This document shows positions 1 through 10,362 of a DNA stretch of 64,000 nt, in pieces. The stretch is from positions 4,725 to 68,724 of the forward strand of contig JBLHVI010000013.1 in the NCBI GenBank assembly GCA_047630175.1. The letters are read 5' to 3'. This DNA is from UBA4582 sp047630175. GTDB lineage: Bacteria; Pseudomonadota; Gammaproteobacteria; Pseudomonadales; Azotimanducaceae. A program made the translations under genes and the position numbers. The notes below the pieces were generated by a model. The model searched no databases and was not told the origin of the DNA. It saw only the letters and a program-made list of their open reading frames with translations. Position 1 is the first letter of the stretch. The number at the start of each line of letters is the position of its first letter.

Positions 1-179
1 AGCCCACGCACACCATCAAACTCCTGCAATAAATCTCTCGCGAGTTGCAACACAGGACGACCTCGAGAACCTGTCGAGAGAAACACCGCCAGCAATTCCG
101 CATCAGACAAAGCAGCCGCACCGCGGGCAAGAAGCTTCTCCCGCGGCCTTTCCTGAGCAGGCCATTCTTTTAGGTTCAT
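1..179 (-). CDS. radC: RadC family (JAB/MPN domain) protein, N-terminal part only
   Basis: The reverse strand encodes about 59 residues before the window edge. They begin [20 protein letters not shown] and continue with a '[17 protein letters not shown]' stretch, the characteristic N-terminal helix-hairpin-helix-like segment of the RadC (UPF0758) family. The C-terminal JAB metalloprotease-like domain lies outside the window. RadC was once linked to DNA repair, but its real function is unsettled. The start at 179 gives the usual family N-terminus; an in-frame ATG at 206 would add nine residues (MAQKEARES) and is less likely. The gene is divergent from coaBC, as in Pseudomonas. Confidence 0.85.
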   Translation of the reverse strand, partial: MNLKEWPAQERPREKLLARGAAALSDAELLAVFLSTGSRGRPVLQLARDLLQEFDGVRG

Positions 180-212
180 AGATTCTCGCGCCTCTTTTTG
201 TGCCATCGCTGT

Positions 213-226
213 AGTGAATGTTCACT
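213..226. promoter_or_regulatory. 14-bp inverted repeat between radC and coaBC
   Basis: AGTGAA-TG-TTCACT is a perfect 6+6 inverted repeat with a 2-bp centre, in the 272-bp divergent gap between radC (start 179) and coaBC (start 452). Its form resembles operators of TetR-type regulators, and its arms are close to GTGA/TCAC, the outer part of SlmA sites. Which protein binds, if any, is unknown. Elsewhere in the gap I see a TTGACA hexamer at 401-406 but no convincing -10 element at the right distance. Confidence 0.3.
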
Positions 227-451
227 AACCATCCTTTTGGACAGAAAAAATGCTATCTTTAGTTCAACGAATGATACTCGGGGCCTCGACACGGCACTGC
301 CAGCCTACCGCCCACCAAGTTGTAGGCAAACTCAGCTGTCATACAAGCATATTGCCCAGTACTATCAACAGTAGACACTAAACACTGACCGCCGCTCTTA
401 TTGACAGCCATCATTATCGACGGCAGCTATCAACGATACCTAAGCGCAACT

Positions 452-1696
452 ATGAACGATCTACAGAACAAACATATCCTCCTCGGTGTCACTGGCGGTA
501 TTGCCGCCTACAAGAGCGCAGAATTGATCAGGCGCCTACAGGACCAGGGTGCGCAAGTAAGGGTCGTAATGACTCGGGCTGCCACAGAGTTTATTACGCC
601 CCTGACATTGCAGGCGTTGTCAGGCTTTCCCGTGTCACTGGACTTATTAGACACAGAGACTGAGTCTGTAATGGGGCACATTGAGCTGGCAAGGTGGGCC
701 GACCTAGTATTGGTAGCACCGGCCAGCGCCAACTTCATGTCTAGCCTCCGGCAGGGTCGGGGAGATGACTTGCTCACCACTTTGTGTCTTGCAGCCACCT
801 GCCCAATCGCCGTGGCGCCGGCCATGAATCAAGCGATGTGGGGCAATATCGCCACCCAAGAAAATTGCACAGCATTGCGAAAAAACGGCATTATATTCTT
901 CGGTCCCGATGCAGGCCTTCAAGCCTGCGGCGAGATTGGCGAAGGTCGCCTGTTGGATGTGCCAGACATCGTCAAACTCACCTGTAACGTTTTCCCTTCA
1001 GGCCTGCTGACGGGCAAGACCGTAATGATCACTGCTGGACCTACTCGTGAAGCCATCGACCCGGTACGCTATATCAGCAACCATAGCTCTGGCAAACAAG
1101 GGTATGCGCTAGCAGAGGCGGCGATTGAAGCAGGGGCCAAGGTGATTCTCATCTCAGGTCCTGTTAGCCTAGCGCCGCCAAGTCGAGCAACGGTCGTGCA
1201 GGTCATCAGCGCAGACGATATGTATGCCGCTGTTATGACACAAATAGACGTGTGTGACGTTTTTATTGGCGTCGCGGCGGTAGCGGATTTCAAGCCAGCA
1301 CTAACTGCTCAACAAAAAATGAAGAAAACAGACACAAATGCCACTCAGGCACAGACAATGACGCTTACCTTAATTGAGAATCCTGACATCATCAGTAGCG
1401 TCGCGCATCTGAGCAATCCCCCGTTCACCGTTGGCTTCGCCGCGGAGACCGAAAACATGCTGGAGTACGCCAGCGACAAACTCAACAAGAAACGCCTAAA
1501 CCTCATTGTCGCCAATAACGTCGCCGATGCGGAAATTGGTTTTAACAGCGATAACAACAGCGCAACCATCATTTCCCAGACCGGGACAACCACGTTGGCC
1601 GTGATGTCAAAACGACAAATGGCGGTGCACGTCATTGAGTCCATTAAACAGCATATGGATGCCATGCCCACAATACCTCGGAAACCACCCGCATGA
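452..1696 (+). CDS. coaBC: Bifunctional phosphopantothenoylcysteine decarboxylase / phosphopantothenate--cysteine ligase
   Basis: This enzyme carries out two successive cytoplasmic steps of coenzyme A synthesis: CTP-dependent ligation of cysteine to 4'-phosphopantothenate (CoaB), then FMN-dependent decarboxylation to 4'-phosphopantetheine (CoaC). The N-terminal flavoprotein half shows [10 protein letters not shown], the catalytic-His region [10 protein letters not shown] (about residue 75), the PAMNQAMW substrate clamp and the ACGEIGEGR loop with the catalytic Cys. The CoaB half follows from about residue 185, with [25 protein letters not shown] and the KMKK lysine motif. I chose ATG 452 because [16 protein letters not shown] matches the family N-terminus; an upstream TTG at 401 would add 17 atypical residues. 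The protein has 414 residues, a normal length. Its stop overlaps the dut start (ATGA at 1693-1696), which suggests translational coupling. Confidence 0.95.
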   Translation: MNDLQNKHILLGVTGGIAAYKSAELIRRLQDQGAQVRVVMTRAATEFITPLTLQALSGFPVSLDLLDTETESVMGHIELARWADLVLVAPASANFMSSLRQGRGDDLLTTLCLAATCPIAVAPAMNQAMWGNIATQENCTALRKNGIIFFGPDAGLQACGEIGEGRLLDVPDIVKLTCNVFPSGLLTGKTVMITAGPTREAIDPVRYISNHSSGKQGYALAEAAIEAGAKVILISGPVSLAPPSRATVVQVISADDMYAAVMTQIDVCDVFIGVAAVADFKPALTAQQKMKKTDTNATQAQTMTLTLIENPDIISSVAHLSNPPFTVGFAAETENMLEYASDKLNKKRLNLIVANNVADAEIGFNSDNNSATIISQTGTTTLAVMSKRQMAVHVIESIKQHMDAMPTIPRKPPA

Positions 1697-2148
1697 ACGC
1701 GCTACAGGTGAAAATCATCAACCCGTTAGTGGGCAGTCAAATCCCGCTGCCCAGCTATGCAACGCCCGGTTCAGCAGCCATGGACTTGCGGGCCTGTCTG
1801 ACCAGCGGGCTGATGTTAGCGCCGGGCACTACCACGCTGATTCCCACCGGCATCGCTATTTATATCGAAGACCCGGGCCTGGCAGCCTGCATACTGCCGC
1901 GCTCCGGTCTCGGACATAAACACGGTATTGTATTAGGCAACCTTGTCGGGCTTATCGATTCCGATTATCAGGGTGAGCTGATGATTTCTTGCTGGAACCG
2001 CAGCAAAAAAGACTTCTCTATCGCGCCAGGTGACAGAATTGCGCAGCTAATTCTAGTGCCAGTGATACAAAATACATTGACGATCGTCGATGAATTTACA
2101 CAGTCCGAGCGTGGTACCGCAGGATTCGGTTCATCCGGTCGAAAATAG
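1693..2148 (+). CDS. dut: Deoxyuridine 5'-triphosphate nucleotidohydrolase (dUTPase)
   Basis: dUTPase hydrolyses dUTP to dUMP and pyrophosphate, keeping uracil out of DNA and supplying thymidylate synthesis. All five motifs of the trimeric family are present in order: [44 protein letters not shown] and the glycine-rich C-terminal [10 protein letters not shown] that closes over the substrate. The length of 151 residues is typical. The start overlaps the coaBC stop by four bases. It lies between coaBC and the algC-type gene, the same order as in Pseudomonas. Confidence 0.97.
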   Translation: MNALQVKIINPLVGSQIPLPSYATPGSAAMDLRACLTSGLMLAPGTTTLIPTGIAIYIEDPGLAACILPRSGLGHKHGIVLGNLVGLIDSDYQGELMISCWNRSKKDFSIAPGDRIAQLILVPVIQNTLTIVDEFTQSERGTAGFGSSGRK

Positions 2149-2157
2149 GGGGTAACG

Positions 2158-4668
2158 GTGAGCGCTAAGAACTCAAAAAACAACGGCCAGTTCAGATCAG
2201 CCAGCAAGTTACCGCTGCTGGGATTCGCTCTCGCCTTCATTGTTGCCATTGGCCTAAGCATTTTTGTCGTTCAATCGACGCTCAATGAGCATTACCGTAA
2301 TAGGATTATCAGTGACGCCGCAGACAGCCTGCAAGTGCGCCTCAATCTGCAATTGCAATCTTTGCTTAATCAGACAAACGGGTTAGCGACTAGCACCCGG
2401 CTGACCCAGCTAGTTGATGATGGCGACGCCACCGCCATTGCCCTCGAGGAGGCACGTGTCAGAGAAACAATTCCTAATGCCTTGCGTGTCCGCATGATCA
2501 GTCTGGGTGAAGCACGGGTTGACAGAGACAGCCAACCACCATTTACCTTCACCTCCTTGGATCTGGTGAACCGCATTGAAGCCGGCGAAAACGTCTTTCC
2601 CGAGGCGATTAATGCTAACGGTCGTTGGGTCATGAGTCTCGCTGCACCCATCAAACGTCCGTCTGAATCTACGGTACATGGCACGTTGTTTTTGTATCTC
2701 GACATGAACGCTATTAGTGACGGTTTTAGCCCGCAGTTGCCCGGCGGTCTGAGACTGCTCCAAACTTTTAGCAACAGTCCTGGTATTGACATCATGGCTA
2801 TTGGCGACATAACCGACAGCGACAAACAGGTCAGAGAGCTCGATAATCCCAACTGGCATCTGGAATTTTATCCCAGCAGTTCGTTAGTCACAGCTGTCCC
2901 CGCAGGCATGCTGCTATATTTTGTGCCTGCACTGGCGGCTTTACTTATCGCACTCAGCCTGACGATGATAGGAATTGCTCGCTTTGCGGCGTCGCTAACA
3001 TCAGACCTTGAGCATCTCGAGCGACAGATACTAGATGCCGCTGCTGGCAACTACCAGCAATCAAAGACTTACTCGATAGCAGCCTTCAATGCACTTGATC
3101 AGCAACTAAAACAATTTGGCAAAGTGCCACCGCCGAGCAAGCAATCCCTGCCTGAAAGCAGTGTCTTGGAGGCTGGCGATTCTGCAACTAACGCCGCCAT
3201 TGATCCCGTGTCACAGGTACCTGTTGCTGCTGAAATGGACCTGCTAGATACTGATGTGATGCCGGCCACAGAAATACCGGCCGAACCAGAAAGTGTTGTG
3301 GAGACCGACCTCAGCCTTATTTTTCGCGCTTATGATATTCGCGGAGTAGTCGGACAGACCTTAACGCCTGAAGTGATCTACAAAATCGGCTTAGCGATTG
3401 GTTCTGAAGCAGCTGAAACGGGCGAAACCTCAATGCTGGTTGGCGCCGACGGCAGACTATCAAGCCCCGACGTTATGGGCACTCTGATTGAAGGGATTCT
3501 CGCAACAGGCATTGACGTCCTGAGCCTCGGCGCGGTGCCGACGCCGGTGCTATATTTTGGGACCCACACCACGCAAACCCGCAGCGGCGTAATGATTACG
3601 GGCAGCCATAATCCGCCAGAATATAACGGCTTCAAGATCGTTCTCGATGGCAGAACTTTGGTGGAGACGGATATTGCTCGACTCTATGAAAGGTTTCTTT
3701 CTGAAGATTTCAGCAGCGGCGCCGGGACGTTAACCGAAATAGATATCAGAGAGGATTATATTGATGCCATTGCAGACGACATCGTTGTCGCAAAACCCCT
3801 GCGCGTTGTCGTTGATTGCGGCAACGGTATCGCTGGAGAGATTGCACCAGACGTTTTCATGAATCTTGGCTGCGAAGTCATCCCACTCTACTGCGAAGTC
3901 GATGGTAATTTCCCCAACCATCACCCGGACCCAACCGTTGCAGCTAATCTTGCAGACCTGATTCTGACAGTAAAATCCCAGCAAGCAGATATCGGTATCG
4001 CCTTAGACGGCGACGGTGATCGGCTAGTCGCAGTCACGGGCAGTGGCGAAATCGTATCACCCGACTTGCTACTCATGCTATTCGCTAAAGATGTAGTATC
4101 GCGCAACCCGGGCTCAGATGTCGTGTATGACGTCAAATGTACCCGCCATCTCAACAGCATCATTAGTGGCTTTGGTGGTAGACCCATCATTTGCCGAAGT
4201 GGACACTCTTACCTTAAAGAAAAAATGACAGAAACCGATGCAGTGCTCGGTGGTGAATTTTCTGGTCACATCTGTTTCAAAGAACGCTGGTACGGGTTTG
4301 ACGACGGCCTGTACGCAGGCGCGCGACTTCTAGAAATTGTTGGTTCGCAAACTGCTGGATTAGACCAATTGATGGCGGAATTTCCGCAAACTGTCTCCAC
4401 ACCCGAAATTCAAATTCCCATCAGCGATTCCGTCAAGTTTCGTATTGTTGACGCGCTGATCGATAACAATCAATTTGATGATGGTAGCATTTCACTGATC
4501 GATGGCATTCGAGTTGACTACTCTGACGGGTGGGGTCTGGTGCGCGCATCCAACACAAGCCCATGCCTTACATTACGATTCGAAGCAGACGACACGACCA
4601 GTCTGAATAGAATACAGAACCTGTTTCGAGAAAACCTGCTAAGTATTGATGAGGGTCTCCAATTTTAG
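2158..4668 (+). CDS. algC: Phosphomannomutase/phosphoglucomutase (AlgC type) with membrane-anchored N-terminal extension
   Basis: The C-terminal ~450 residues form an alpha-D-phosphohexomutase that interconverts sugar 6- and 1-phosphates, feeding exopolysaccharide, LPS and nucleotide-sugar synthesis. It opens with IFRAYDIRGVVGQTL (about residue 388) and has the phosphoserine loop TGSHNPPEYNG (Ser about 483), the metal loop DGDGDR (617-622), the sugar-binding GGEFSGH and the phosphate-binding RASNTSP. Ahead of it are about 385 residues not found in the classical enzyme: a transmembrane helix at about 18-40, a roughly 200-residue probably periplasmic region, a second helix at about 250-275 and an acidic linker. 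Long AlgC versions of this kind are known in Pseudomonas. The start is GTG 2158, preceded by GGGGGTAA, nine bases after dut. Whether all hexomutase activity is membrane-associated is inference. Confidence 0.9.
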   Translation: MSAKNSKNNGQFRSASKLPLLGFALAFIVAIGLSIFVVQSTLNEHYRNRIISDAADSLQVRLNLQLQSLLNQTNGLATSTRLTQLVDDGDATAIALEEARVRETIPNALRVRMISLGEARVDRDSQPPFTFTSLDLVNRIEAGENVFPEAINANGRWVMSLAAPIKRPSESTVHGTLFLYLDMNAISDGFSPQLPGGLRLLQTFSNSPGIDIMAIGDITDSDKQVRELDNPNWHLEFYPSSSLVTAVPAGMLLYFVPALAALLIALSLTMIGIARFAASLTSDLEHLERQILDAAAGNYQQSKTYSIAAFNALDQQLKQFGKVPPPSKQSLPESSVLEAGDSATNAAIDPVSQVPVAAEMDLLDTDVMPATEIPAEPESVVETDLSLIFRAYDIRGVVGQTLTPEVIYKIGLAIGSEAAETGETSMLVGADGRLSSPDVMGTLIEGILATGIDVLSLGAVPTPVLYFGTHTTQTRSGVMITGSHNPPEYNGFKIVLDGRTLVETDIARLYERFLSEDFSSGAGTLTEIDIREDYIDAIADDIVVAKPLRVVVDCGNGIAGEIAPDVFMNLGCEVIPLYCEVDGNFPNHHPDPTVAANLADLILTVKSQQADIGIALDGDGDRLVAVTGSGEIVSPDLLLMLFAKDVVSRNPGSDVVYDVKCTRHLNSIISGFGGRPIICRSGHSYLKEKMTETDAVLGGEFSGHICFKERWYGFDDGLYAGARLLEIVGSQTAGLDQLMAEFPQTVSTPEIQIPISDSVKFRIVDALIDNNQFDDGSISLIDGIRVDYSDGWGLVRASNTSPCLTLRFEADDTTSLNRIQNLFRENLLSIDEGLQF

Positions 4669-4677
4669 CAGCGCTAA

Positions 4678-4694
4678 GCGCCCACGCTGGGCGC
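4678..4694 (+). terminator. Stem-loop after algC, possible terminator or attenuator
   Basis: GCGCCCA-CGC-TGGGCGC forms a perfect 7-bp GC-rich stem with a 3-base loop ten bases after the algC stop. It is followed by AAAGTATTTTA rather than an unbroken T-run, so termination may be partial and argB could still be read through. Confidence 0.45.
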
Positions 4695-4743
4695 AAAGTA
4701 TTTTATCGCAAAATCTATCTTCAACCATCAAAGATCGCCATAG

Positions 4744-5673
<930 letters not shown>

Positions 5674-5700
5674 AGTCACACACTAGGATCATCAACACTT

Positions 5701-6288
5701 ATGTCAGATCCAACTAAGATCTCTCGAAAAGACCAGATACTACAATCACTGGCCATTATGCTGGAAGAAACTCCGGGAGGTCGCATCACCACATCCGGCC
5801 TCGCCAAACAGGTAGGTGTCTCCGAAGCGGCACTCTACCGACATTTTCCCAGCAAGGCGAAAATGTTTGATGGCCTCATTGAGTTCATTGAAGAAACGAT
5901 TTTCTCACGAATCTCCATGATACTGAATGATGAGCTGACCACAGTCGGCAAGTGTGGCCAAAGTATTTTTTTGCTGCTTACTTTTGCCGAGCGTAACCCT
6001 GGCATTACTCGAATTTTGACCGGCGACCCCTTAGCGGGCGAAACGGATCGACTCCGTATTCGGGTTGCACAGTTTTTTGAGCGTTTTGAAACACAACTCA
6101 AGCAGGTGTTACGTGAGTCGGAGCTGCGTGAGGGCACGCGCCCACAACTTGAAACTCAGGTCGCCGCCAATCTAATGATGGCTGCTGCAGAAGGTCGTAT
6201 CAGCCAATTTGTGCGCAGTGATTTTGCCCGCCTTCCGACCCAGAACTGGGAAGTACAATGGCAGGCCCTTAGCCGCGCTATTTTCTAA
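5701..6288 (+). CDS. slmA: Nucleoid occlusion factor SlmA
   Basis: SlmA is a TetR-family DNA-binding protein that blocks FtsZ-ring assembly over the nucleoid when bound to its chromosomal sites. The 195-residue protein has an N-terminal TetR helix-turn-helix at about residues 25-60 (TTSGLAKQVGVSEAALYRHF) and the family C-terminal dimerisation and FtsZ-binding helices (GDPLAGETDRLRIRVAQFFERFE). Position after argB is as in many gammaproteobacteria, where it lies in the dut-argB-pyrE region. Candidate binding sites in this window are listed separately. Confidence 0.93.
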   Translation: MSDPTKISRKDQILQSLAIMLEETPGGRITTSGLAKQVGVSEAALYRHFPSKAKMFDGLIEFIEETIFSRISMILNDELTTVGKCGQSIFLLLTFAERNPGITRILTGDPLAGETDRLRIRVAQFFERFETQLKQVLRESELREGTRPQLETQVAANLMMAAAEGRISQFVRSDFARLPTQNWEVQWQALSRAIF

Positions 6289-6308
6289 ATAGCGTTTCGC
6301 TGGCTGTG

Positions 6309-7010
6309 TCAACCGCGTGGAGGAATACCGTAGAGCTTAGTGACGCGCGCTAAGTCGGACGCGAAAGAAGCGGTAATGTCAGACAACTCCTGCTCTTTCT
6401 CGTTGATTTCCCGCGTGGCCTGAAGGATAAGATTCTCGATGCTGCGCATATGATCGATACGATCACGAGTGATTTCACCCCCTCGGCGTTCGACATCAGC
6501 GAGTTCAGACTCGAAATTTCTTTTTTGTATCTGAAGACGCTGCAAGTTACTTTTGCTGATAGCAATATAGCCATCAATGCTCGATAGCTTGGTGTCCCGT
6601 GCTCTGGTCACGTCTGCTGGCGTGCTGTAGATTCTCAGTAGGTTTTGATCCGCGATCTTGCGTTCGCGCACCTGTCGGTCTTTGGCTTCTGACTCAGCCA
6701 GCGCACTATCTCTAGCGCGAATCTCTTGTTCACTTAAGGCTCGCTCCACAACTTCCATTACGCGACCGTCTAAACTCAATATCGTGTAGCCGCCTTTGAC
6801 GTAACGTGCTGGCACGTGGCTGTCGAGAACAGTCACACCATCTTCGCTGGTGTACTTGTACAATTCAGCCACGGCCACAGGAGAAAGCCAGATCATGGAT
6901 ACAAACGCATACAGCAATGCACCGCTGCGCCAAGGATGTAACCATCGTGGCTGGGTCAACCCAATCAACAACACGAATGGCTGAGACTGTGTAATTTTGG
7001 TTAGCAACAT
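6309..7010 (-). CDS. DUF4124-like secreted protein with coiled coil
   Basis: I recognise only the domain type. After a hydrophobic segment ending in SPVAVA (probable signal-peptide cleavage at about residue 48) comes ELYKYTSEDGVTVLDSHVPARYV, which looks like the DUF4124 module ('Y+W.De.G...fsd') common in exported gammaproteobacterial proteins. The remainder (about residues 90-225) is charged and heptad-like (SEQEIRARDSALAESEAKDRQ; REINEKEQELSDI), predicting a long coiled coil. The true start may lie after the first ~30 residues, since they form an unusually long lead before the hydrophobic core. The gene is convergent with slmA (20 bp apart) and lies 23 bp downstream of pyrE, so it may be co-transcribed with rph-pyrE. 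Its function is unknown. Confidence 0.65.
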   Translation of the reverse strand: MLLTKITQSQPFVLLIGLTQPRWLHPWRSGALLYAFVSMIWLSPVAVAELYKYTSEDGVTVLDSHVPARYVKGGYTILSLDGRVMEVVERALSEQEIRARDSALAESEAKDRQVRERKIADQNLLRIYSTPADVTRARDTKLSSIDGYIAISKSNLQRLQIQKRNFESELADVERRGGEITRDRIDHMRSIENLILQATREINEKEQELSDITASFASDLARVTKLYGIPPRG

Positions 7011-7033
7011 TTTCCCAAAAGAAAAGTAGTGGT

Positions 7034-7693
7034 TTATAAGTCTAGCTCAAATTTCGCCCCAAAATCTCGTTGATACTGTCGAATACTGATCAATTGACGA
7101 TCAAATGATGGGCTTTCTTCCAAATACTCGACGATCTGCGCTAACTTTACGACGCTAATGACCGAAATACCATAGTCTCGCGCGACCTCTTGAATTGCTG
7201 ATAACTCGGCATTACCTCTTTCCTGCCGATCGATAGCGACCAACACGCCCACTGCTTCCGCTCCGGCCGCCTCAACAATTGCCATCACTTCGCGAATCGC
7301 CGTGCCCGCAGTAATGACATCGTCGATAATAATAACACGACCCTGCAAGGCTGCACCAACTAGGCTACCGCCTTCCCCATGCGCCTTAGCTTCCTTGCGA
7401 TTGAACACATAGGGGTAGTCCTGGCCGTGATTTCGAGCCAACGCGATCGCCGTCGCGCTCACTAGCGGTATTCCCTTGTAGGCCGGGCCAAACAATAAAT
7501 CAAAACTCAGCCCGGAATCAGCCAAAGCTGCCGCGTAGTAATCACCCAGCTCACTCAGCGCCTGCCCCGTATTAAAGAGCCCCGCATTGAAGAAGTAAGG
7601 ACTGACGCGCCCAGACTTCAGGGTGAACTCACCGAATCGTAAAACGCCTCTCGACAGGGCAAATTCAATAAACTTGCGCTGATAGGCCTGCAC
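7034..7693 (-). CDS. pyrE: Orotate phosphoribosyltransferase
   Basis: PyrE joins orotate to PRPP to make orotidine 5'-monophosphate in de novo pyrimidine synthesis. The 219-residue protein has the PRPP-binding signature [14 protein letters not shown] (about residues 120-135), [10 protein letters not shown] and the flexible-loop region [18 protein letters not shown], all typical. The start codon is GTG (7693-7691). Its first base is shared with the last of the rph stop, so rph and pyrE are translationally coupled, the same rph-pyrE order as in enterobacteria. Confidence 0.96.
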   Translation of the reverse strand: MQAYQRKFIEFALSRGVLRFGEFTLKSGRVSPYFFNAGLFNTGQALSELGDYYAAALADSGLSFDLLFGPAYKGIPLVSATAIALARNHGQDYPYVFNRKEAKAHGEGGSLVGAALQGRVIIIDDVITAGTAIREVMAIVEAAGAEAVGVLVAIDRQERGNAELSAIQEVARDYGISVISVVKLAQIVEYLEESPSFDRQLISIRQYQRDFGAKFELDL

Positions 7694-8418
7694 TATAGAA
7701 GTTCCAGTGCAGATTTCTGCATAACGATCAGCTCACCGATACCTTTTTCTCCCAGAGCCAGCATTTCATCCAGCTCGCTACGGCTGAACGGCACACCCTC
7801 AGCAGTACCCTGCACCTCGATAAAGCGCCCATCTTCCGCCATGACAACGTTCATATCAGTTTCTGCCCGAGAGTCTTCATAGTATTCAAGATCAAGTACA
7901 GGCCGACCAGCCACAATACCTACCGAGACTGCGCCCACAAACTGCTGGAACGGGTTATGCGCCAATTTCATCTGCCGAATCGCATCATACAATGCCACGC
8001 AGGCGCCGGTGATTGATGCTGTCCGAGTACCACCATCAGCTTGAATAACATCGCAGTCGATACGAATCGTAAACTCGCCGAGACGCTTCATATCAACACA
8101 GGTCCGCAGAGACCGGCCTATCAGGCGCTGAATTTCCACGGTTCGTCCACTTTGCTTGCCCCGGGCAGCCTCACGATCCATCCTCGAATTCGTCGATCTT
8201 GGCAACATGCCGTACTCAGACGTTATCCAACCCTGACCAGAGCCCCGTAAAAAAGAAGGGACCCCTTTGTCGACAGAGGCCGTGCAAATCACTCGCGTAT
8301 CGCCAAACGCGATTAACGCCGAACCTTCAGCATGCTTATTGATATTGCGTTCTATCGTTACCGCACGCAAGGCATTCAGAGCGCGTCCGTCGGGTCGTTG
8401 TGGTGATTCAGTGGTCAT
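7693..8418 (-). CDS. rph: Ribonuclease PH
   Basis: RNase PH is a phosphate-dependent 3'-5' exoribonuclease that trims tRNA 3' ends. The 241-residue protein has the conserved phosphate/RNA-binding segment [17 protein letters not shown], the arginine-rich [17 protein letters not shown] and the catalytic [19 protein letters not shown]. It starts with ATG at 8418 and shares one base with pyrE. It is divergent from yicC; the 132-bp gap contains overlapping -10-like hexamers on the two strands (AGTATAATA around 8507-8516), but I could not place good -35 boxes. Confidence 0.96.
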   Translation of the reverse strand: MTTESPQRPDGRALNALRAVTIERNINKHAEGSALIAFGDTRVICTASVDKGVPSFLRGSGQGWITSEYGMLPRSTNSRMDREAARGKQSGRTVEIQRLIGRSLRTCVDMKRLGEFTIRIDCDVIQADGGTRTASITGACVALYDAIRQMKLAHNPFQQFVGAVSVGIVAGRPVLDLEYYEDSRAETDMNVVMAEDGRFIEVQGTAEGVPFSRSELDEMLALGEKGIGELIVMQKSALELL

Positions 8419-8550
8419 TGAAATTCCTTATTGAGGGTAAAAAGAGGAGCCGCGCGTGAAGGCCGTTTGTAAAGAGCACAGTCAATCAGCCATCACTCGT
8501 CAAACTCTATTATACTGTGCAGCTTCGAATAAGCACCCGGCACCTAAATT

Positions 8551-9408
8551 ATGACCCATAGTATGACTGCTTTCGCACGTCGCGAGTCGATCGGTATCTC
8601 GTGGGAGATCCGCAGCGTGAATCATCGCTATCTTGACCACACATTCAAAATACCTGAGCAGTTTCGTAGTCTCGAAATCGCCCTACGTGATCTGCTCAAA
8701 CAGCAAGTATCACGCGGTAAGATTGACTGTCTGTTGCGCCTCACTAGTGCTGCAGACTTAGATACCAGCTTGCAAATCAATGATGCCCAAGTTCACCGGT
8801 TGCGCAATGCCCTCGACGAAATTGAGCAGGTTATCGGCAACACCGCGCCATTAAACGCGTTGGATATCCTCCGTTTTCCTGGCATCCTCGACCCTACCCC
8901 GTCAATTGACAACGATGCGTTATTGGCTGACGCCAAGACTCTATTTGCCGCAGCGATAGACGACCTAATCGCTATGCGAGCGCGCGAGGGCAGGGTGCTA
9001 GCACAAATCATTAACGACAAACTTGGCGATTTAAAACAGCTGACGGCTGCGGTCAGGCTGGAAGCTCCGCAGATCAGCGCCCGGCAGAAAAATCGGCTGT
9101 TGGAGCGCCTAGCAGAGTTACAGCTGGAAGTTGATCCAAGCCGCCTTGACCAGGAATTGATCTACCTTGCACAAAAGTCCGATATCGTCGAGGAACTCGA
9201 TCGTCTAGATAGCCATGTCGAAGAGATCCGCTCAACCATCACTGAGCCGGGGCCGAAAGGGCGACGTCTAGACTTTTTGATGCAGGAACTAAATCGCGAG
9301 GCGAACACCTTGTCATCGAAAGCTGTCGCAGCTAACACCTCGATTCAGGCCGTCGAAATCAAGGTGGTCATTGAGCAGATGCGTGAACAAATTCAGAATA
9401 TTGAGTAA
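8551..9408 (+). CDS. yicC: YicC/YloC family endoribonuclease
   Basis: The 285-residue protein has the YicC N-terminal domain (MTHSMTAFARRE, then WEIRSVNHRYLDHTFKIPE, about 1-155) and the C-terminal DUF1732 domain (EELDRLDSHVEEI ... KGRRLDFLMQELNREANTL). Members act as endoribonucleases affecting mRNA and sRNA turnover; that comes from studies of E. coli and Bacillus homologues. It sits between rph and gmk as in most Pseudomonas-like genomes. The short ATT-ATG leader shows no clear Shine-Dalgarno sequence. Confidence 0.9.
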   Translation: MTHSMTAFARRESIGISWEIRSVNHRYLDHTFKIPEQFRSLEIALRDLLKQQVSRGKIDCLLRLTSAADLDTSLQINDAQVHRLRNALDEIEQVIGNTAPLNALDILRFPGILDPTPSIDNDALLADAKTLFAAAIDDLIAMRAREGRVLAQIINDKLGDLKQLTAAVRLEAPQISARQKNRLLERLAELQLEVDPSRLDQELIYLAQKSDIVEELDRLDSHVEEIRSTITEPGPKGRRLDFLMQELNREANTLSSKAVAANTSIQAVEIKVVIEQMREQIQNIE

Positions 9409-9582
9409 CACTTTACACCCTCGGGCTTACCGCTAGAAAGTCGGCAGCAACTTTTTCCGACGCCAGAACAAATTTTGATTACACTAAATAAGCAGGGCAC
9501 TCAAACCAACCGCTTGCAATAGCGCGTGGCTCACAAGCGTCGTATGCAAATAATTTATGAACCGGTAGAGGCGAACAATTCA

Positions 9583-10218
9583 GTGACGAGCAGTCAATCC
9601 ATCAGAGGTCAGTTATTTGTGGTCGCGGCACCTTCTGGGGCAGGCAAAACTAGCCTCGTCAAAGCCCTCTTTCATGCTATGCCCAGTATCGAGGTTGCCG
9701 TCTCGCATACGACCCGTCAACGCCGCAAAGATGAAGTTGACGGCGTGAACTACCACTTCGTTGACACAGCACAATTCAAACAATTACAGGCCGACGATGC
9801 TTTTATCGAATCAGCTCAGGTATTTAGCAACCTATACGGCACTAGTCGCCAGTCTATCGACAAAATATCAGCGACAGGGCGCCACACAATTCTAGAGATT
9901 GATTGGCAGGGCGCGGCGCAAATTCGCCAACGCGATCCGACATCCATCCATATATTTATTCTACCCCCGTCATTGCAAGCCTTGAGTGAGCGACTGCTGG
10001 ACCGCGGACAGGACGACCAAGAGACCATTGAACAACGGATGAATGAGGCAATCAACGAGATGTCTCACTATAAAGAGTTTGACTATCTGGTGGTGAACGA
10101 TGATTTTGATAAGGCTTTGGAAGATCTCCACCGAATCGTACAAGGGCAGGGGGAAGACCTCCGAGTCGCGGCACAGTGCGCCCGACGACCGGCACTTATC
10201 AAAGCCCTAACGTCCTGA
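9583..10218 (+). CDS. gmk: Guanylate kinase
   Basis: Gmk phosphorylates GMP to GDP. It has the P-loop APSGAGKTSLVKAL near the N-terminus, the GMP-binding SHTTRQRRKDEVDGVNYHF, EIDWQGAAQIR and the lid FILPPSLQALSERLLDRGQD. Three starts are possible in frame: GTG 9526, ATG 9544 and GTG 9583. I prefer 9583 because it is preceded by AGAGG at a workable distance and gives 211 residues, close to the family's ~205; the longer forms add up to 19 residues with no homologous look. It precedes rpoZ, as usual, separated by 144 bp. Confidence 0.92.
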   Translation: MTSSQSIRGQLFVVAAPSGAGKTSLVKALFHAMPSIEVAVSHTTRQRRKDEVDGVNYHFVDTAQFKQLQADDAFIESAQVFSNLYGTSRQSIDKISATGRHTILEIDWQGAAQIRQRDPTSIHIFILPPSLQALSERLLDRGQDDQETIEQRMNEAINEMSHYKEFDYLVVNDDFDKALEDLHRIVQGQGEDLRVAAQCARRPALIKALTS

Positions 10219-10274
10219 AGGCAGCTGGCAGTAAAGGGCTGTATGCATAAATTCTCATGGTCTACAACTAAAGA

Positions 10275-10303
10275 TTGTGCGACCATCACTCTTTAGGTAA
10301 ACT
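10275..10303 (+). promoter_or_regulatory. Possible sigma-70 promoter for rpoZ-spoT
   Basis: TTGTGC (10275-10280) and TAAACT (10298-10303) are separated by 17 bp, 59 bp before the rpoZ start. Each hexamer matches the consensus at about four positions, so this is only a plausible promoter. Confidence 0.3.
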
Positions 10304-10362
10304 TCGCGGTCCTGCGAATAGGCCAACGGCCGATTCTTTGTCAGTAAAACCGGAGTAATGAA

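Noticed and set aside
401..406. TTGACA as the -35 box of a coaBC promoter
   Set aside because: No acceptable -10 hexamer occurs 16-18 bp downstream, and the space to the coaBC start is very short.
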